From positions 49,678 through 113,677 of the forward strand of contig NZ_NWUO01000013.1 of the NCBI RefSeq assembly GCF_002895925.1: 64,000 nucleotides of DNA, read 5' to 3'. The notes under the pieces were generated by a model. The model made no database searches. It saw nothing but the letters and a program-made list of their open reading frames with translations, and had not been told where the DNA came from. The position numbers were made by a program, and so were the translations under genes. Shown in pieces: positions 44,816 to 53,966 of this stretch. Numbering within the stretch: the first letter of the stretch is position 1; each line of letters opens with the position of its first letter. The stretch is from Mixta theicola. Lineage in GTDB: Bacteria > Pseudomonadota > Gammaproteobacteria > Enterobacterales > Enterobacteriaceae.

Positions 44816-46084
44816 ATGAAGCTGCTTAATATTGAAGTGACCACGCGCGGCGAGGTATTCCACAGTCGCTATGAGATATTTCGTGAGAACGGCGCGGATA
44901 TTTATTACCTCACCTCGTCACCAAAAATCGCGCCCTGCCCTCATTTTTACGGCCTTCGTACGATCGCAGATCAATCTATCGAGACGGTAATTACCGCTGC
45001 ACAGGCCTGGCATGCAGAAATCGGCTTTGATGCCATTATTACCACGGATGAGGCATCGGTTATTGCTACCGCCGCCGTTGGCGAAGCGCTTTCTCTGCCA
45101 GGTCTGACGTTGACCAGCGCGCGAAAAAGCCGCAATAAATATGATATGCGCCTGGCTCATCAGCAGCATAACGCGCCGCATCCTCCTTTCCAGCTCTGCG
45201 ATAATGTTGAGCAGGCGCTGCAGACAGCAGAAACGATCGGCTACCCGGTTATTGTGAAGCCTACGCTGGGCGGCAATGCCGAACACGTTTATCTGATTCG
45301 CGATGCCGTCAGTCTGCGTCAGCGCTTTTCTCAGGTGCGCGAAGCGAATCGGAATTACTCCTACTGCCAGCACGAGGCGCAGGGCATCGATCTTGGCCCT
45401 AATTCGATGCTGGTCGAGGGCTATCTTTCGGGTTCAGAGCATTGCGTAGAGGCTTGGGTGCGTGACGGGAAAGCACATATCGGCGCGGTGGCCGACCGTA
45501 TCGCCGCCGAACTGGAGATTTTCGATAACGACCTTTACCGCACGCCAACCACATTAAACCCGGCTCAAATGGCCTCACTGCAGCAGGCGTTGCAGGCGGG
45601 CGTTGAGGCGCAGGGAATTACGCATGGCGTGGTGCATGCGGAATTCCGCTTTCACCACGGCCGCCCGTTTATCCTGGAGATTGCAGCGCGCATAGGCGGC
45701 GGCAGCCTGTATAAAATGGCGCGGCTTAGCTATGGCTATTGTCCGGTCACCGCCGCCCTGCGCATCGCCGCCGGACAGCCGCTTGATGAGATGCCGATGA
45801 CCGCAACCGGCCGCGTAGCCGTTGGCCTGACGATGCTTTGCGAACCGGGAAAAATAAAAAGCATCCACATTCCTGAGCAGGTAGCCCATCATCCCGATCT
45901 GTTTAACCTTGGGCTGCTGCAAAAAGCGGGTGACCTTAATCGCCGTCCGCCGGAAGGAAATGATATTTTCGGCTATATCGGCGTAACCGGCTCGACGCAG
46001 GATGAGGCGATCAATCTGGCTTCACGTCTGTTTTCCGCGATTGCCATCGAATTCGAAACTGAAACCGCTGCGGAAAAAAGCTGA
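44816..46084 (+). CDS. ATP-grasp ligase (amino acid/carboxylate-amine type)
   Basis: A 422-residue ATP-grasp enzyme. The ATP-binding lysine region YPVIVKPTLGGNAEHVYLI (about 142-160), the VEGYLSGSEHCVEAWV strand (about 199-214) and the metal-binding HAEFRFHHGRPFILEIAARIGG (about 277-298) are typical of L-amino acid ligases and related BacD/DdaF-like enzymes. It would form an amide or peptide bond from an acyl phosphate. It is likely the key assembly enzyme of the cluster 2 product. The C-terminal domain (about 300-410) is intact. It starts six bases after the HAD stop. Confidence 0.85.
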   Translation: MKLLNIEVTTRGEVFHSRYEIFRENGADIYYLTSSPKIAPCPHFYGLRTIADQSIETVITAAQAWHAEIGFDAIITTDEASVIATAAVGEALSLPGLTLTSARKSRNKYDMRLAHQQHNAPHPPFQLCDNVEQALQTAETIGYPVIVKPTLGGNAEHVYLIRDAVSLRQRFSQVREANRNYSYCQHEAQGIDLGPNSMLVEGYLSGSEHCVEAWVRDGKAHIGAVADRIAAELEIFDNDLYRTPTTLNPAQMASLQQALQAGVEAQGITHGVVHAEFRFHHGRPFILEIAARIGGGSLYKMARLSYGYCPVTAALRIAAGQPLDEMPMTATGRVAVGLTMLCEPGKIKSIHIPEQVAHHPDLFNLGLLQKAGDLNRRPPEGNDIFGYIGVTGSTQDEAINLASRLFSAIAIEFETETAAEKS

Positions 46085-46113
46085 CCGCTGAATTATTGGA
46101 GCAGGAAGAAAAC

Positions 46114-47019
46114 ATGGATACACGTAAACTGGGCGCGATTCTGGTTCTTGCCTTTCTGGTAATGGCCAATGCCAATGCGGTGGTTTCTGGCTGGCTGCTG
46201 CAGTCGGTTCACCCTTTTACTCTGCTGTTTTGGGGCTTTTTAATTACCGGCCTGTTTTTCTTCGCCAGGCTCAGCCTGCAGCATGGCCGCAGCGCGCTAA
46301 AAATCCCGCGCGCCTCGTTTGCCAGTTTGATTACGTTAAATATTGCCAGCGCTATCAGCTGGATTGGCTATTACTACGCGCTGAAATTTATTGAACCGGC
46401 GATCGTGAGCGCGCTGATGGGCTGCATCGGGCCGCTGTTTATTGTCGCGACCAGCTTTATTACGCTGCGTCTTCTGCGGGCTAACCAGATCGTGACCTCC
46501 GCCGGGATTATTATCGGCACCGTGGTTCTCGCCTGGGCCTCGATTTCCGATCGGTCCGCCATACAAAACGTCAGTTATCAGGACGTGCTGATTGGGCTGT
46601 CTGCCGCCTTTATTGGCGGCATCGGGCAGGTTATCACTACGCTATCCACCAAGCAGCTTGCTAAGCAAAACTGGAATGCCAGCCAGATTATGGCGCATCG
46701 CTTTTATCTGTTAACGCTGGTGGCCGCCTGCATGGCGCTAAACGGACCAGGATTACTGGTCAGCTCGTTTGGCAATGTCACCGCTATTGCGCTGGTTTCC
46801 GTTTTTGGCATTTTGCTGCCGCTTTGGCTATTGCAAAAAGGCATTATTCTGTCGACGCCCTTTACGGTTTCGGTACTGCTTTCGCTTGGACCGCTGATGA
46901 CGCTGCTGTTTCAGGGATTTGATGCCCGGCTGCTGTGGTCAAATCTGTCGGTTATCGGCTGCGCGATCATTGTGCTTGCTACCATCAATAATTTTCTTTT
47001 CGGCGCGAAAAAAACGTGA
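46114..47019 (+). CDS. EamA/DMT-family exporter
   Basis: A 301-residue membrane protein with ten predicted helices and two EamA repeats (AISWIGYYYALKFIEPAIVSAL near residue 85, split at the loop; IGQVITTLSTKQL near 180). Family members export amino acids, purines or drugs. ATG 46114 follows AGGAAG. It overlaps the next gene by four bases (GTGA). It is probably the efflux pump for the cluster 2 product. Confidence 0.88.
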   Translation: MDTRKLGAILVLAFLVMANANAVVSGWLLQSVHPFTLLFWGFLITGLFFFARLSLQHGRSALKIPRASFASLITLNIASAISWIGYYYALKFIEPAIVSALMGCIGPLFIVATSFITLRLLRANQIVTSAGIIIGTVVLAWASISDRSAIQNVSYQDVLIGLSAAFIGGIGQVITTLSTKQLAKQNWNASQIMAHRFYLLTLVAACMALNGPGLLVSSFGNVTAIALVSVFGILLPLWLLQKGIILSTPFTVSVLLSLGPLMTLLFQGFDARLLWSNLSVIGCAIIVLATINNFLFGAKKT

Positions 47020-47810
47020 GTAGCCCACAGGATGCAGTAAGCGGAAAAAGCCCGGACGCCATCGAAGTGGTGCAGATAACAGATTGCCATCTCGGCGCTA
47101 CCGAAGACTTTATGCTGAAAGGCGTCAACCCGCAGCAGACGCTGGCCGAGGTGCTGACGGTAATTTCCCGTCAGCACCGGGATTATCTGATGGTTACCGG
47201 CGATATTTCCGAAGATGCCTCGCCTGCATCCTATCGCCATTTCGCCCACCTTTTACAGCAGCATCAGCTCGAGAGCGCTTTTTGCATTCCCGGCAATCAC
47301 GATGATCCCGTGCTGCTCAGAGAGAGGCTGGCCGCCTTTAGCGCGGCGCAGGTGTGCGTTACCGAACGCTGGGTTTTCCTGCTGCTGAACAGCCACCGGG
47401 AGCATGCAGATGACGGTGAAATTCCGCCTCATGAACTGGATCGCCTCACGCAGCTGCTGGCGCAGCATCGGGATAAGCACGCGGCGATTTTTCTGCATCA
47501 TCATGTGCTGCCGCTGCAAAGCCGCTGGATCGACCGCTATATTTTGCGTAACGGCGCGGCCTTCCTGCAGACGATACGTAGCGCGCAAAATGTTCGGGCG
47601 GTGATCCACGGCCACGTCCATCAGGCATCACAGCGCACCTGTCAGGGCACGGAATTTTTCGCCACGCCTTCTACCTGCGTACAGTTTGTTGCCGGAGAAG
47701 CTGACCAGCAAACCGCCGGGCTGGGCCCCGGCTGGCGTACTTTTCGCTTTTATGATGATGGGCGCATTGAAAGTGAGGTTCATTATCTTAATGTCTCACC
47801 ACATGGCTAA
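47016..47810 (+). CDS. CpdA-like metallophosphoesterase
   Basis: A 264-residue calcineurin-like phosphoesterase similar to the 3',5'-cyclic-AMP phosphodiesterase CpdA. The metal motifs are all present: ITDCHLG (DxH, about residue 22), VTGDISED (about 68), PGNHDD (about 98), LHHHV (about 164) and VIHGHVHQ (about 200). It is a paralogue in an unusual setting, the last gene of a biosynthetic-looking operon. It may hydrolyse a cyclic or diester nucleotide intermediate rather than cAMP. The start is GTG 47016, overlapping the exporter stop. Confidence 0.87.
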   Translation: MSSPQDAVSGKSPDAIEVVQITDCHLGATEDFMLKGVNPQQTLAEVLTVISRQHRDYLMVTGDISEDASPASYRHFAHLLQQHQLESAFCIPGNHDDPVLLRERLAAFSAAQVCVTERWVFLLLNSHREHADDGEIPPHELDRLTQLLAQHRDKHAAIFLHHHVLPLQSRWIDRYILRNGAAFLQTIRSAQNVRAVIHGHVHQASQRTCQGTEFFATPSTCVQFVAGEADQQTAGLGPGWRTFRFYDDGRIESEVHYLNVSPHG

Positions 47811-47855
47811 TCGCTGGCGCAGCGGCTGAGCCAGCCTGGTAATCTCAGCGCGGTA

Positions 47856-48596
47856 CTACTTCGCCAGCAGTCGGTTAACTTTGATGATTGAACGGGTCAG
47901 CGCGCTGCCATAATGCGGATCGCCAAAGTGAAACAGCGCCGTCGCCCGGCGAAAGGCGGGATCGCAGGTGCCGTTAGCATGGAAAGAGCGATAGCCGTGA
48001 AAGAAATAGATATTGCCCGGCTGTAAATAAAGCGTCATCGGTTTAACCAGCCGGTGTTTGATTGCTTTAGTTAACAGATAACGCGACAGCCTGTTTTGCA
48101 TCAGGGTTTTTTCCAGCACGTTAAATAACACGCTGGAACGAAAACGCCGCAGGTTAGGAAACAAAATTAAATCCCCGCGTGCCTCACCTTCCTGAGGAAT
48201 TTCAATCGGCAGCAGCGCGGTAATAACGCTGGCATCATAATGAAAAGTGTTTGATTTCTTCTTTCCGCTTTCTCCCTGCACGCAGCGCAGGACGGCCAGA
48301 ATATTTTGATCGGCTAACCGACGTCCCAGCGATTTTTCTGCCATTAACTGCATAAGCTGACGAAAATCAGCGCTTTCGCTTAGCTCTGCCAGCGGCGTGT
48401 GATCGATTTTTTCCACGTCGCCAAAAATAGCATGATACCCCTTTCCAGCCCCTGCGCTGATCTCGTCAATCCAGTAACGAAACCGTGCGAGTCCTTCATC
48501 AGTGACGGCGTTCTCCAGTACGGCATAACCCTGGTTTTCCATGCTTTCTAATAACTGTGGCACCTTATTCGGATCAATATTAGCAGTAAAAGACAT
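47856..48596 (-). CDS. Fe(II)/2-oxoglutarate dioxygenase, phytanoyl-CoA dioxygenase (PhyH) family
   Basis: A 246-residue PhyH-like oxygenase. The iron site is visible as HYD (HxD) in NTFHYDASVI (about residue 118) and a distal His in SFHANGTC (about 208), with an Arg following about ten residues later (FRRATALF) for 2-oxoglutarate. It would hydroxylate a small molecule, perhaps the product of the convergent operon. Its stop lies 45 bases from that operon's end. The intergenic 48597-49038 separates it from the divergent TetR gene and should hold shared regulatory sites. Confidence 0.82.
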   Translation of the reverse strand: MSFTANIDPNKVPQLLESMENQGYAVLENAVTDEGLARFRYWIDEISAGAGKGYHAIFGDVEKIDHTPLAELSESADFRQLMQLMAEKSLGRRLADQNILAVLRCVQGESGKKKSNTFHYDASVITALLPIEIPQEGEARGDLILFPNLRRFRSSVLFNVLEKTLMQNRLSRYLLTKAIKHRLVKPMTLYLQPGNIYFFHGYRSFHANGTCDPAFRRATALFHFGDPHYGSALTRSIIKVNRLLAK

Positions 48597-49038
48597 AGCA
48601 CCCTGCCTGTTATAAGTATTTTTGATATATGGTGTTAGACGATCATAATTTAGTTACCCTGGTCTGACAGGTTTAATCATAAGGTGTCTGCTAAATAAAG
48701 AAACGGGCTTAAGCAAAATAAGAATTATTAACTTTTACGGTCTGATTTAAATTGGCACCGTATAGCTTAGGATTTTTCTGGAAAAGTGATTTAACTGCTT
48801 GAATAAAAATGGCTGTTTTAAACATATCATTATTAACCGTCGTTTTTTACAGCCAAAAATAAGTGCGTCGCACCAGGTCATTATGATAAAAATCGCCCTT
48901 AATATGCTGCTGCGTCAACGATTGTTGAAAAAATACCCCTTTGCCGTAGAAGTCATCCAGCAAAGCCGCTGATACGTTGTGTTTAACCAATCAACAGGCT
49001 ACCCTGCCCGCGGCTTAGTTAACAGGAATGGCCCCGAT

Positions 49039-49686
49039 ATGGCTGAACAGGCAAAACGCAAGAACGATCCTGAAGGACTGAAAAAACGTATCCTTGAAAG
49101 CGCGCTAAAATCCTTTGCTGAATATGGTATGCAAGGCGCACGGCTGGAACAGATTGCAGGCAATGCGCAGACTACCAAACGAATGGTGGTTTACCACTTC
49201 GGCAATAAAGAGAACCTCTATATTGCCGTGCTGGAACAGGTTTATCAGCAGATTCGCGAGCATGAAACCGGACTAAATTTACGCGAAATGCCGCCGGAAG
49301 AAGCGCTTACCCGGCTGGTAGAAGAAAGCTTTGATTATCACGCTACCCATGCTGATTTTATGCGCCTGGTCTGTAGTGAAAACCTGCTGCGCGGCCGCTA
49401 TATTAGCCAGTCGCCGCGCATCAAAGCGCTTAACCGCAGCGCGCTGGATGTGCTGGATGATATTTTGTCACGCGGGCAGCAGGCTGGCCTGTTCCATCAC
49501 GATGTAAATACCATTGATGTGCATCGGCTGATCAGCAGTATCTGTGTTCATCATGTCTCAAACCGCTATACCTTTAATGCGCTGTTCAGTCCTGACAACA
49601 GCGAGGCGGAAAGCATTAAGCGTAATCGTCAGCTGGCCGTCACCGCCACGCTGCGCTATTTACGGCGCTGTGATACACCGGTTTAA
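49039..49686 (+). CDS. TetR-family transcriptional regulator
   Basis: A 215-residue TetR regulator. The helix-turn-helix is at about residues 15-60 (ILESALKSFAEYGMQGARLEQIA, then TKRMVVYHFGNKENLY); the tail resembles TetR_C domains of RutR/YjdC-like proteins. ATG 49039 is preferred (AGGA about 12 bases upstream); GTG 48979 would add 20 residues. It is divergent from the dioxygenase gene and is the only dedicated regulator near cluster 2. The gap 49687-49950 shows no gene. Confidence 0.88.
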   Translation: MAEQAKRKNDPEGLKKRILESALKSFAEYGMQGARLEQIAGNAQTTKRMVVYHFGNKENLYIAVLEQVYQQIREHETGLNLREMPPEEALTRLVEESFDYHATHADFMRLVCSENLLRGRYISQSPRIKALNRSALDVLDDILSRGQQAGLFHHDVNTIDVHRLISSICVHHVSNRYTFNALFSPDNSEAESIKRNRQLAVTATLRYLRRCDTPV

Positions 49687-49950
49687 CGCTCGCATTGCTG
49701 AAAGGAATAATACACGCTGCCTGCTAAAGGCAGCAAAGCAGACAGCGCCAGCCCGCGGTTACAGCAGATCGCGCCATAACATAATCAGCGCCGCCTTTAC
49801 CTGCGTTATGGTTGCTCCTTTCGCCTCGCTTTTAAACCACTCTCATAGCCATAATCACCTTTGTGAACACCAGCACGCCGCTTAGAAAGGTTAAGATAGC
49901 GGCGGACTGCTGTTTTCTTCAGCACTCAATCGCTTTTTGCGAAACAGGCT

Positions 49951-49979
49951 TTGACAAGCTCTGGTGCCCTCGATATTAT
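49951..49979 (+). promoter_or_regulatory. Promoter of the second tRNA-Asn gene
   Basis: TTGACA (49951-49956), 17 bases, TATTAT (49974-49979), followed by the GC-rich discriminator GCGCCCCG typical of stringently controlled tRNA promoters. This promoter differs from copy 1 in the -10 and spacer, so the two tRNA genes are separate loci. Confidence 0.9.
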
Positions 49980-49997
49980 GCGCCCCGTTCACACGAT

Positions 49998-50073
49998 TCC
50001 TCTGTAGTTCAGTCGGTAGAACGGCGGACTGTTAATCCGTATGTCACTGGTTCGAGTCCAGTCAGAGGAGCCA
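49998..50073 (+). tRNA. tRNA-Asn (GUU), copy 2
   Basis: Complete 76-base tRNA identical to copy 1: acceptor stem TCCTCTG/CAGAGGA, anticodon GTT in CTGTTAA, encoded CCA. It is followed by a terminator (50083-50107) and a truncated integrase gene, so it marks the attachment side of another island remnant. Confidence 0.98.
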
Positions 50074-50082
50074 TATTTAGAG

Positions 50083-50107
50083 AAGCCCGCTTTTTAGCGG
50101 GCTTTTT
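50083..50107 (+). terminator. Terminator of tRNA-Asn copy 2
   Basis: AAGCCCGC (50083-50090), loop TTTTTA, GCGGGCTT (50097-50104), then T-run. Confidence 0.9.
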
Positions 50108-50160
50108 GCTTTTTATATTCCCGATACATTTTCAGTTTACCCTCCGCATCGGGAAAAATT

Positions 50161-50207
50161 GGTGGTCTGATCTGGGGTCATTTCAGTTCGATTATGGAGT
50201 GACCACC
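50161..50207. promoter_or_regulatory. Inverted repeat just before the integrase start
   Basis: GGTGGTC (50161-50167) and GACCACC (50201-50207) frame the leader, ending two bases before ATG 50210. The position suggests integrase autoregulation or an attachment-core arm. The related leader of copy 1 (28811-28849) keeps only part of it. Confidence 0.45.
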
Positions 50208-50209
50208 AT

Positions 50210-50589
50210 ATGTCTCTTAACGACACGAAAATTCGCAGTCTCAAACCTCCTGAAAAATCCTTTAAAGTCTCCGATGCTCACGGCCTGTATCTGCTGGTCA
50301 ATCCCGGCGGCTCACGTCTCTGGTATCTTAAGTATCGAATTAACGGTAAAGAATCCCGCCTTGGTTTAAGTGCTTATCCCGATGTATCCCTGTCTGGCGC
50401 ACGGCAACAGCGCGACGGTATCCGCAAGCTGCTGGCGCAGAACATTAACCCTGTTCAACAGCGTATCGCCGAAAGGGCTGCTCGCTCGCCGGAAAAAGTC
50501 TTTGAGACCGTGGCTCTGAGCTGGCATAAAAGTAATAAAAAGTGGTCGGCAGATTATGCCGCACGCATTCTTGCCAGTATGAATAACCC
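50210..50589 (+). pseudogene. P4-like integrase, truncated to its N-terminal part
   Basis: The first about 126 codons match the integrase at 28850-30105 (MSLNDTKIRSLKPPEK, GLYLLVNPGGSRLWYLKYR, WSADYAARILASM). They keep the arm-binding domain and start of the core-binding domain. The match ends after SMNN (about 50589), and the sequence that follows belongs to an ArdC-like fragment on the other strand. The whole catalytic domain is missing, so no recombinase can be made. The start here is intact (ATG), unlike copy 1. Confidence 0.88.
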
Positions 50590-50694
50590 TATGCCGGTGA
50601 TATGGCCGTTGCATTTCCACGGCTTAACACCGGACTCCAGCGCCTTAATGATGTTGTCGGTGACGGTCTGATAAATATCGGTTTTGTTTTGTGA
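50590..50694 (-). pseudogene. Fragment of an ArdC-like antirestriction protein
   Basis: On the minus strand a short stretch reads KTDIYQTVTDNIIKALESG and then VKPWKC. This fits the N-terminus of ArdC/DUF1738 proteins (TDIYQ, IIxxLExG, PWxxPW), which protect incoming DNA during conjugation. Only about 30 residues remain, wedged between the truncated integrase and the CdiA fragment. It indicates that a conjugative element or island once lay here. Confidence 0.6.
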
Positions 50695-53147
50695 ACATTT
50701 CGTCTTCGTATCGCCTGACGGTTCGGGAAAACGGAGTCGTTCTGGTCAGCAGGGGCGCGGTTACCGCCACCGGTAACGGGCAGAAAGGCCAGGACGGAAA
50801 TATCCTGATACAGGGCAGCCAGGTCAGTGCCGGTAATGATGCCCTTCTGTCAGCCAGCCGGGATGTCAGCCTGATTTCAGCAGAAAACACCTCGAAGCTT
50901 GACGGTAAAAACAAAAGCAAGGACGGTAGTGTCGGCGTGGGTGTCGGTGCAGGCTCCGGTGGCTGGGGAATTAATGTTTCGGCCAGCATCAATGCCGGTA
51001 AAGGCAGCGAGAAAGGTAATGGCACCACCCATACCGAGACCACGCTGGATGCGGGGAATAACCTGACCCTCATCAGCGGGCGTGATGCAAATCTTATCGG
51101 GGCACAGGTCAGCGGTGAGAGCGTGACGGCAGATATCGGGCGTGACCTGACCATCCGCAGCGAACAGGACACCGACAGCTACCACAGCAAACAGCAGAAT
51201 ATCAGCGCGGGCGGCAGTTTTAATATCGGCTCCATGTCCGGTTCGGCCAGTATCAACGCCAGCCGGGACAAGATGGACAGTAATTATCAGTCCGTTAATG
51301 AACAAAGCGGGATAACGGCGGGCAGCGGCGGCTTTGATATTAAAGCCGGCGGGCACACCCGGCTGGACGGTGCGGTCATTGCATCTTCGGCAACGGAAGA
51401 CAAAAACCGTCTGGAGACCGGCACCCTGGGCTGGAGCGATATTCACAACGAAGCTGAATACAAAGTTGAGCACCAGAGCGTCGGGATGAGCACAGGCGGC
51501 AGCACCGGCGGTCAGTTTGCAGGAAATATGGCAAACAGCATGCTCAGCGGCGGAAACAGCAGCGGCAGCGCAGAAGGTACCACCTCATCCGCCATCAGCG
51601 GTGGTAACATTATCATCCGGGACAAGGACAGCCAGCAACAGAACGTGGATGACCTGTCCCGTGACACGGCGAATGCCAGCGGCAGTATCGGTCAGATATT
51701 TGACAGGGAAAAAGAGCGGCAGAAAATACAGGAATCGCAGCTCATCAGCGAAATCGGTACGCAGGTAAGCGATATTGCGCGTACTGAAGGCGCTGTCTCA
51801 GCAACAAAAGCGGCGCAGGAAAAAATGAAGAATATCACGGATGACGACCGCAGTGCCGCGATTGCGGCACTGGAGAAACAGGGGAAAACCGGGATAACAG
51901 AAGAGGACATCGCCAGCCAGATTTACCAGACGGCATATAATAATGCGATGAATGAATCCTCAAACGGAACCGGTGGACGGACACAACAGGCCATTCAGGC
52001 AGTCACCGCTGCCGTACAGGGCGTGGCCGGTGGTGACATAAATGCGGCGATTGCGGGCGCGGCAGCCCCCTACCTTGCTGAGGTTATTGGGCATCAGTCC
52101 GGCCTTGAGGGCATGAGTAAAGTGGCCGCCCATGCCGTGGCAAATGCCGTACTGGCCTCTATGCAGGGCCAGAATGCGCTGGCCGGTGCGGCGGGTGCGG
52201 CTACCGGTGAACTGGCGGGGATGATAGCCCTGGAGATATACGGTAAGCCTGTCAGCGAACTGAGCGAAAGTGAGAAACAGACCATCAGTTCCCTGGCGAC
52301 CATTGCATCAGGTATAGCGGGTGGGCTGACCGGAAACAGTACCTCCTCTGCACTGGCCGGCGCACAGGCGGGTAAAACGACGGTTGAGAATAACTCGTTG
52401 AGTTCAACGCAGGCACTGACCTTTGATAAAGAGCTGTCGGACTGCCGTAAATCTGGTGGCGACTGCCAGGCGGTTATCGATAAATGGAAACAGGTCAGCG
52501 ACAAGCAAAGCGCAGAAACCGATCAGAAGCTGAAAGATAACCCGCTGGAAGCCGTGGTTGTTGATAAGGAAGTGGCTCAGGGTGGTTCGGATATGGCGAA
52601 TCGTCCGGGCTGGCTTGGCAACATTGGCGCGGATGTGATGACCAGTGATGAGGCTAAAGCCTATGTTCAGCAGTGGAACGGTCAGGATCTGGCGAATATT
52701 GATGTTAATAGCCCGACCTGGACGAAATTTGCGGTATTTGCCTCAGATCCGGAAAATCAGGCCATGTTGGTTTCGGGTGGGTTACTGGCAAAGGATTTAG
52801 TACAACTAGCAAAAGCTACCGTAACCAACTTATCCCAAGGTGGCATTCCATTCGCAATAAAAAGTATGCAAGTTGGATTACGGAATCCACAACAGGTGGA
52901 TCAGCTTAAAAACGATATGGTGAGTGGTAATTATAAATTCACAGCGCCTGAAGGGCGTATTGCTGGATATGTTGATAGTAAAGGGAATTATTATATATCT
53001 AAAGGTAATCACAGGATGGTTGCAGCTCAGGAAATATACAAAAAAACAGGAGATGCTTCGTATATTGAAAAGCTTATACAAAATGGCTCATGGACTCAGA
53101 CTAAAAATGCTCCGGCTGGAGCTTCTTCTATTCCGACAAGAAAGTGA
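50691..53147 (+). pseudogene. CdiA/haemagglutinin C-terminal part with VENN-linked toxin tip (5'-truncated)
   Basis: About 818 codons remain of a much larger two-partner-secretion exoprotein. The repeat region (about residues 20-300) is glycine/serine/asparagine rich and typical of CdiA. A pretoxin region follows (AIQAVTAAVQGVAGGD and GAAAPYLAEVIG near 440-470). The VENN motif lies at 52383-52394 (about residue 565). After VENN the variable tip of about 250 residues ends with GRIAGYVDSKGNYYISKGNHRMVAA, which resembles a ParB-like nuclease toxin domain (G-x-H/N-R core). The last 350 bases are AT-rich, as expected for an exchangeable tip. The signal peptide, TPS domain and start are missing, so it cannot be delivered; an orphan toxin reservoir is possible. 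Confidence 0.82.
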
Positions 53148-53181
53148 TGAATTTATGCATATTAATCATGAGGATGGCTAC

Positions 53182-53511
53182 ATGTATAAAAATGAAGTAT
53201 ACGTGAAAATGTTAGGGCTTGCACTGCCTTACATACGAAACCTACAGCGACTGGAAAAGAAAGAAAAAAGCTTGAATTTATCTTGCTATCTGGAAGCTGA
53301 ACTTGTTCATAATTTGACTGTTACTATCCTGGATAAGAACTTTACAGAACACGATATATGGTTTTTAAATAACCAAGCAAAATATTACGTTGAAAAATGT
53401 AATGAGGATATATCGCCAAATTACAATCAACATCTTATTTATATAAAAGAGTTATTTAATATAGTGCCTGACGATTTGAAGTCTAAATTGACGTGGGTTG
53501 GCCCATCATAA
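53182..53511 (+). CDS. Candidate CdiI immunity protein
   Basis: A 109-residue, AT-rich gene directly after the CdiA C-terminus. The start is probably ATG 53182 (AGGA eight bases upstream); ATG 53155, eight bases after the toxin stop, would add nine residues. It is a soluble, mostly helical, acidic protein (ESLNLSCYLEAELVHNLTV-like core) with no recognised domain. Immunity genes follow CdiA tips in this position and share their low GC. The function is inferred from context only. A terminator follows at 53515-53546. Confidence 0.6.
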   Translation: MYKNEVYVKMLGLALPYIRNLQRLEKKEKSLNLSCYLEAELVHNLTVTILDKNFTEHDIWFLNNQAKYYVEKCNEDISPNYNQHLIYIKELFNIVPDDLKSKLTWVGPS

Positions 53512-53514
53512 AAG

Positions 53515-53546
53515 AAATCCCGGCCATCTAGCCGGGATTTTACTTT
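53515..53546. terminator. Terminator after the immunity gene
   Basis: AAATCCCGGC (53515-53524) pairs with GCCGGGATTT (53531-53540), followed by TACTTT. It works for both the immunity gene and the converging symE-like gene. Confidence 0.85.
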
Positions 53547-53566
53547 ATAATCAGTCAGTTACCGTA

Positions 53567-53911
53567 TTACCGCTGCGGCTTGCTGATCACCTCGATCAGA
53601 TCCGTCACCTGCCGCTGCTTGCGGGCGGAGAGCTTACAGACCTTTTTGAGCGTCTGCATAATCTCCGGCTCAGGCGGCGGGGCCGGTGGGAGCTCCTGCG
53701 CCGTCAGTATCAGACAGCCGGGCATTACCCGCACCCTGAGCGGTGTCCCGGTCTCAAACCCCGCATCATCCAGCCAGGCACCCTTCAGCGTGATGGAAGT
53801 GGCCCTGTTATGGGTCTTCCAGTCGCGGATATAACCCACGGTATAGCGACGGGTTTTTAGCTCCGGCGCTTCAGTTGTGACAACTTCTGGCTTAGTATCG
53901 TGCTCAGCCAT
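53567..53911 (-). CDS. SymE-family toxin-like protein
   Basis: A 114-residue SymE-type protein (AbrB-like fold, RNA-cleaving or nucleoid-compacting type I toxin in E. coli). Conserved parts are TSITLKGAWLDDAGFETGTPL (split here: residues 42-62), VRVMPGCLILTAQ (about 64-76) and VCKLSARKQRQVTDLIEVI near the end. ATG 53911 follows AAGGAG. Copies next to CdiA/Rhs loci are common. I cannot see a SymR antisense RNA with confidence. Confidence 0.85.
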   Translation of the reverse strand: MAEHDTKPEVVTTEAPELKTRRYTVGYIRDWKTHNRATSITLKGAWLDDAGFETGTPLRVRVMPGCLILTAQELPPAPPPEPEIMQTLKKVCKLSARKQRQVTDLIEVISKPQR

Positions 53912-53966
53912 AATCAACTCCTTGTCAGTTGGTTGTGGTCAGCGGTCTTATCGTGTTGCAATCACG

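Noticed and set aside
49977..50073. tRNA-Asn copy 2 as the attR of the island of copy 1
   Set aside because: It is a complete tRNA with its own, different promoter, whereas attR of such islands normally carries only the 3' end.
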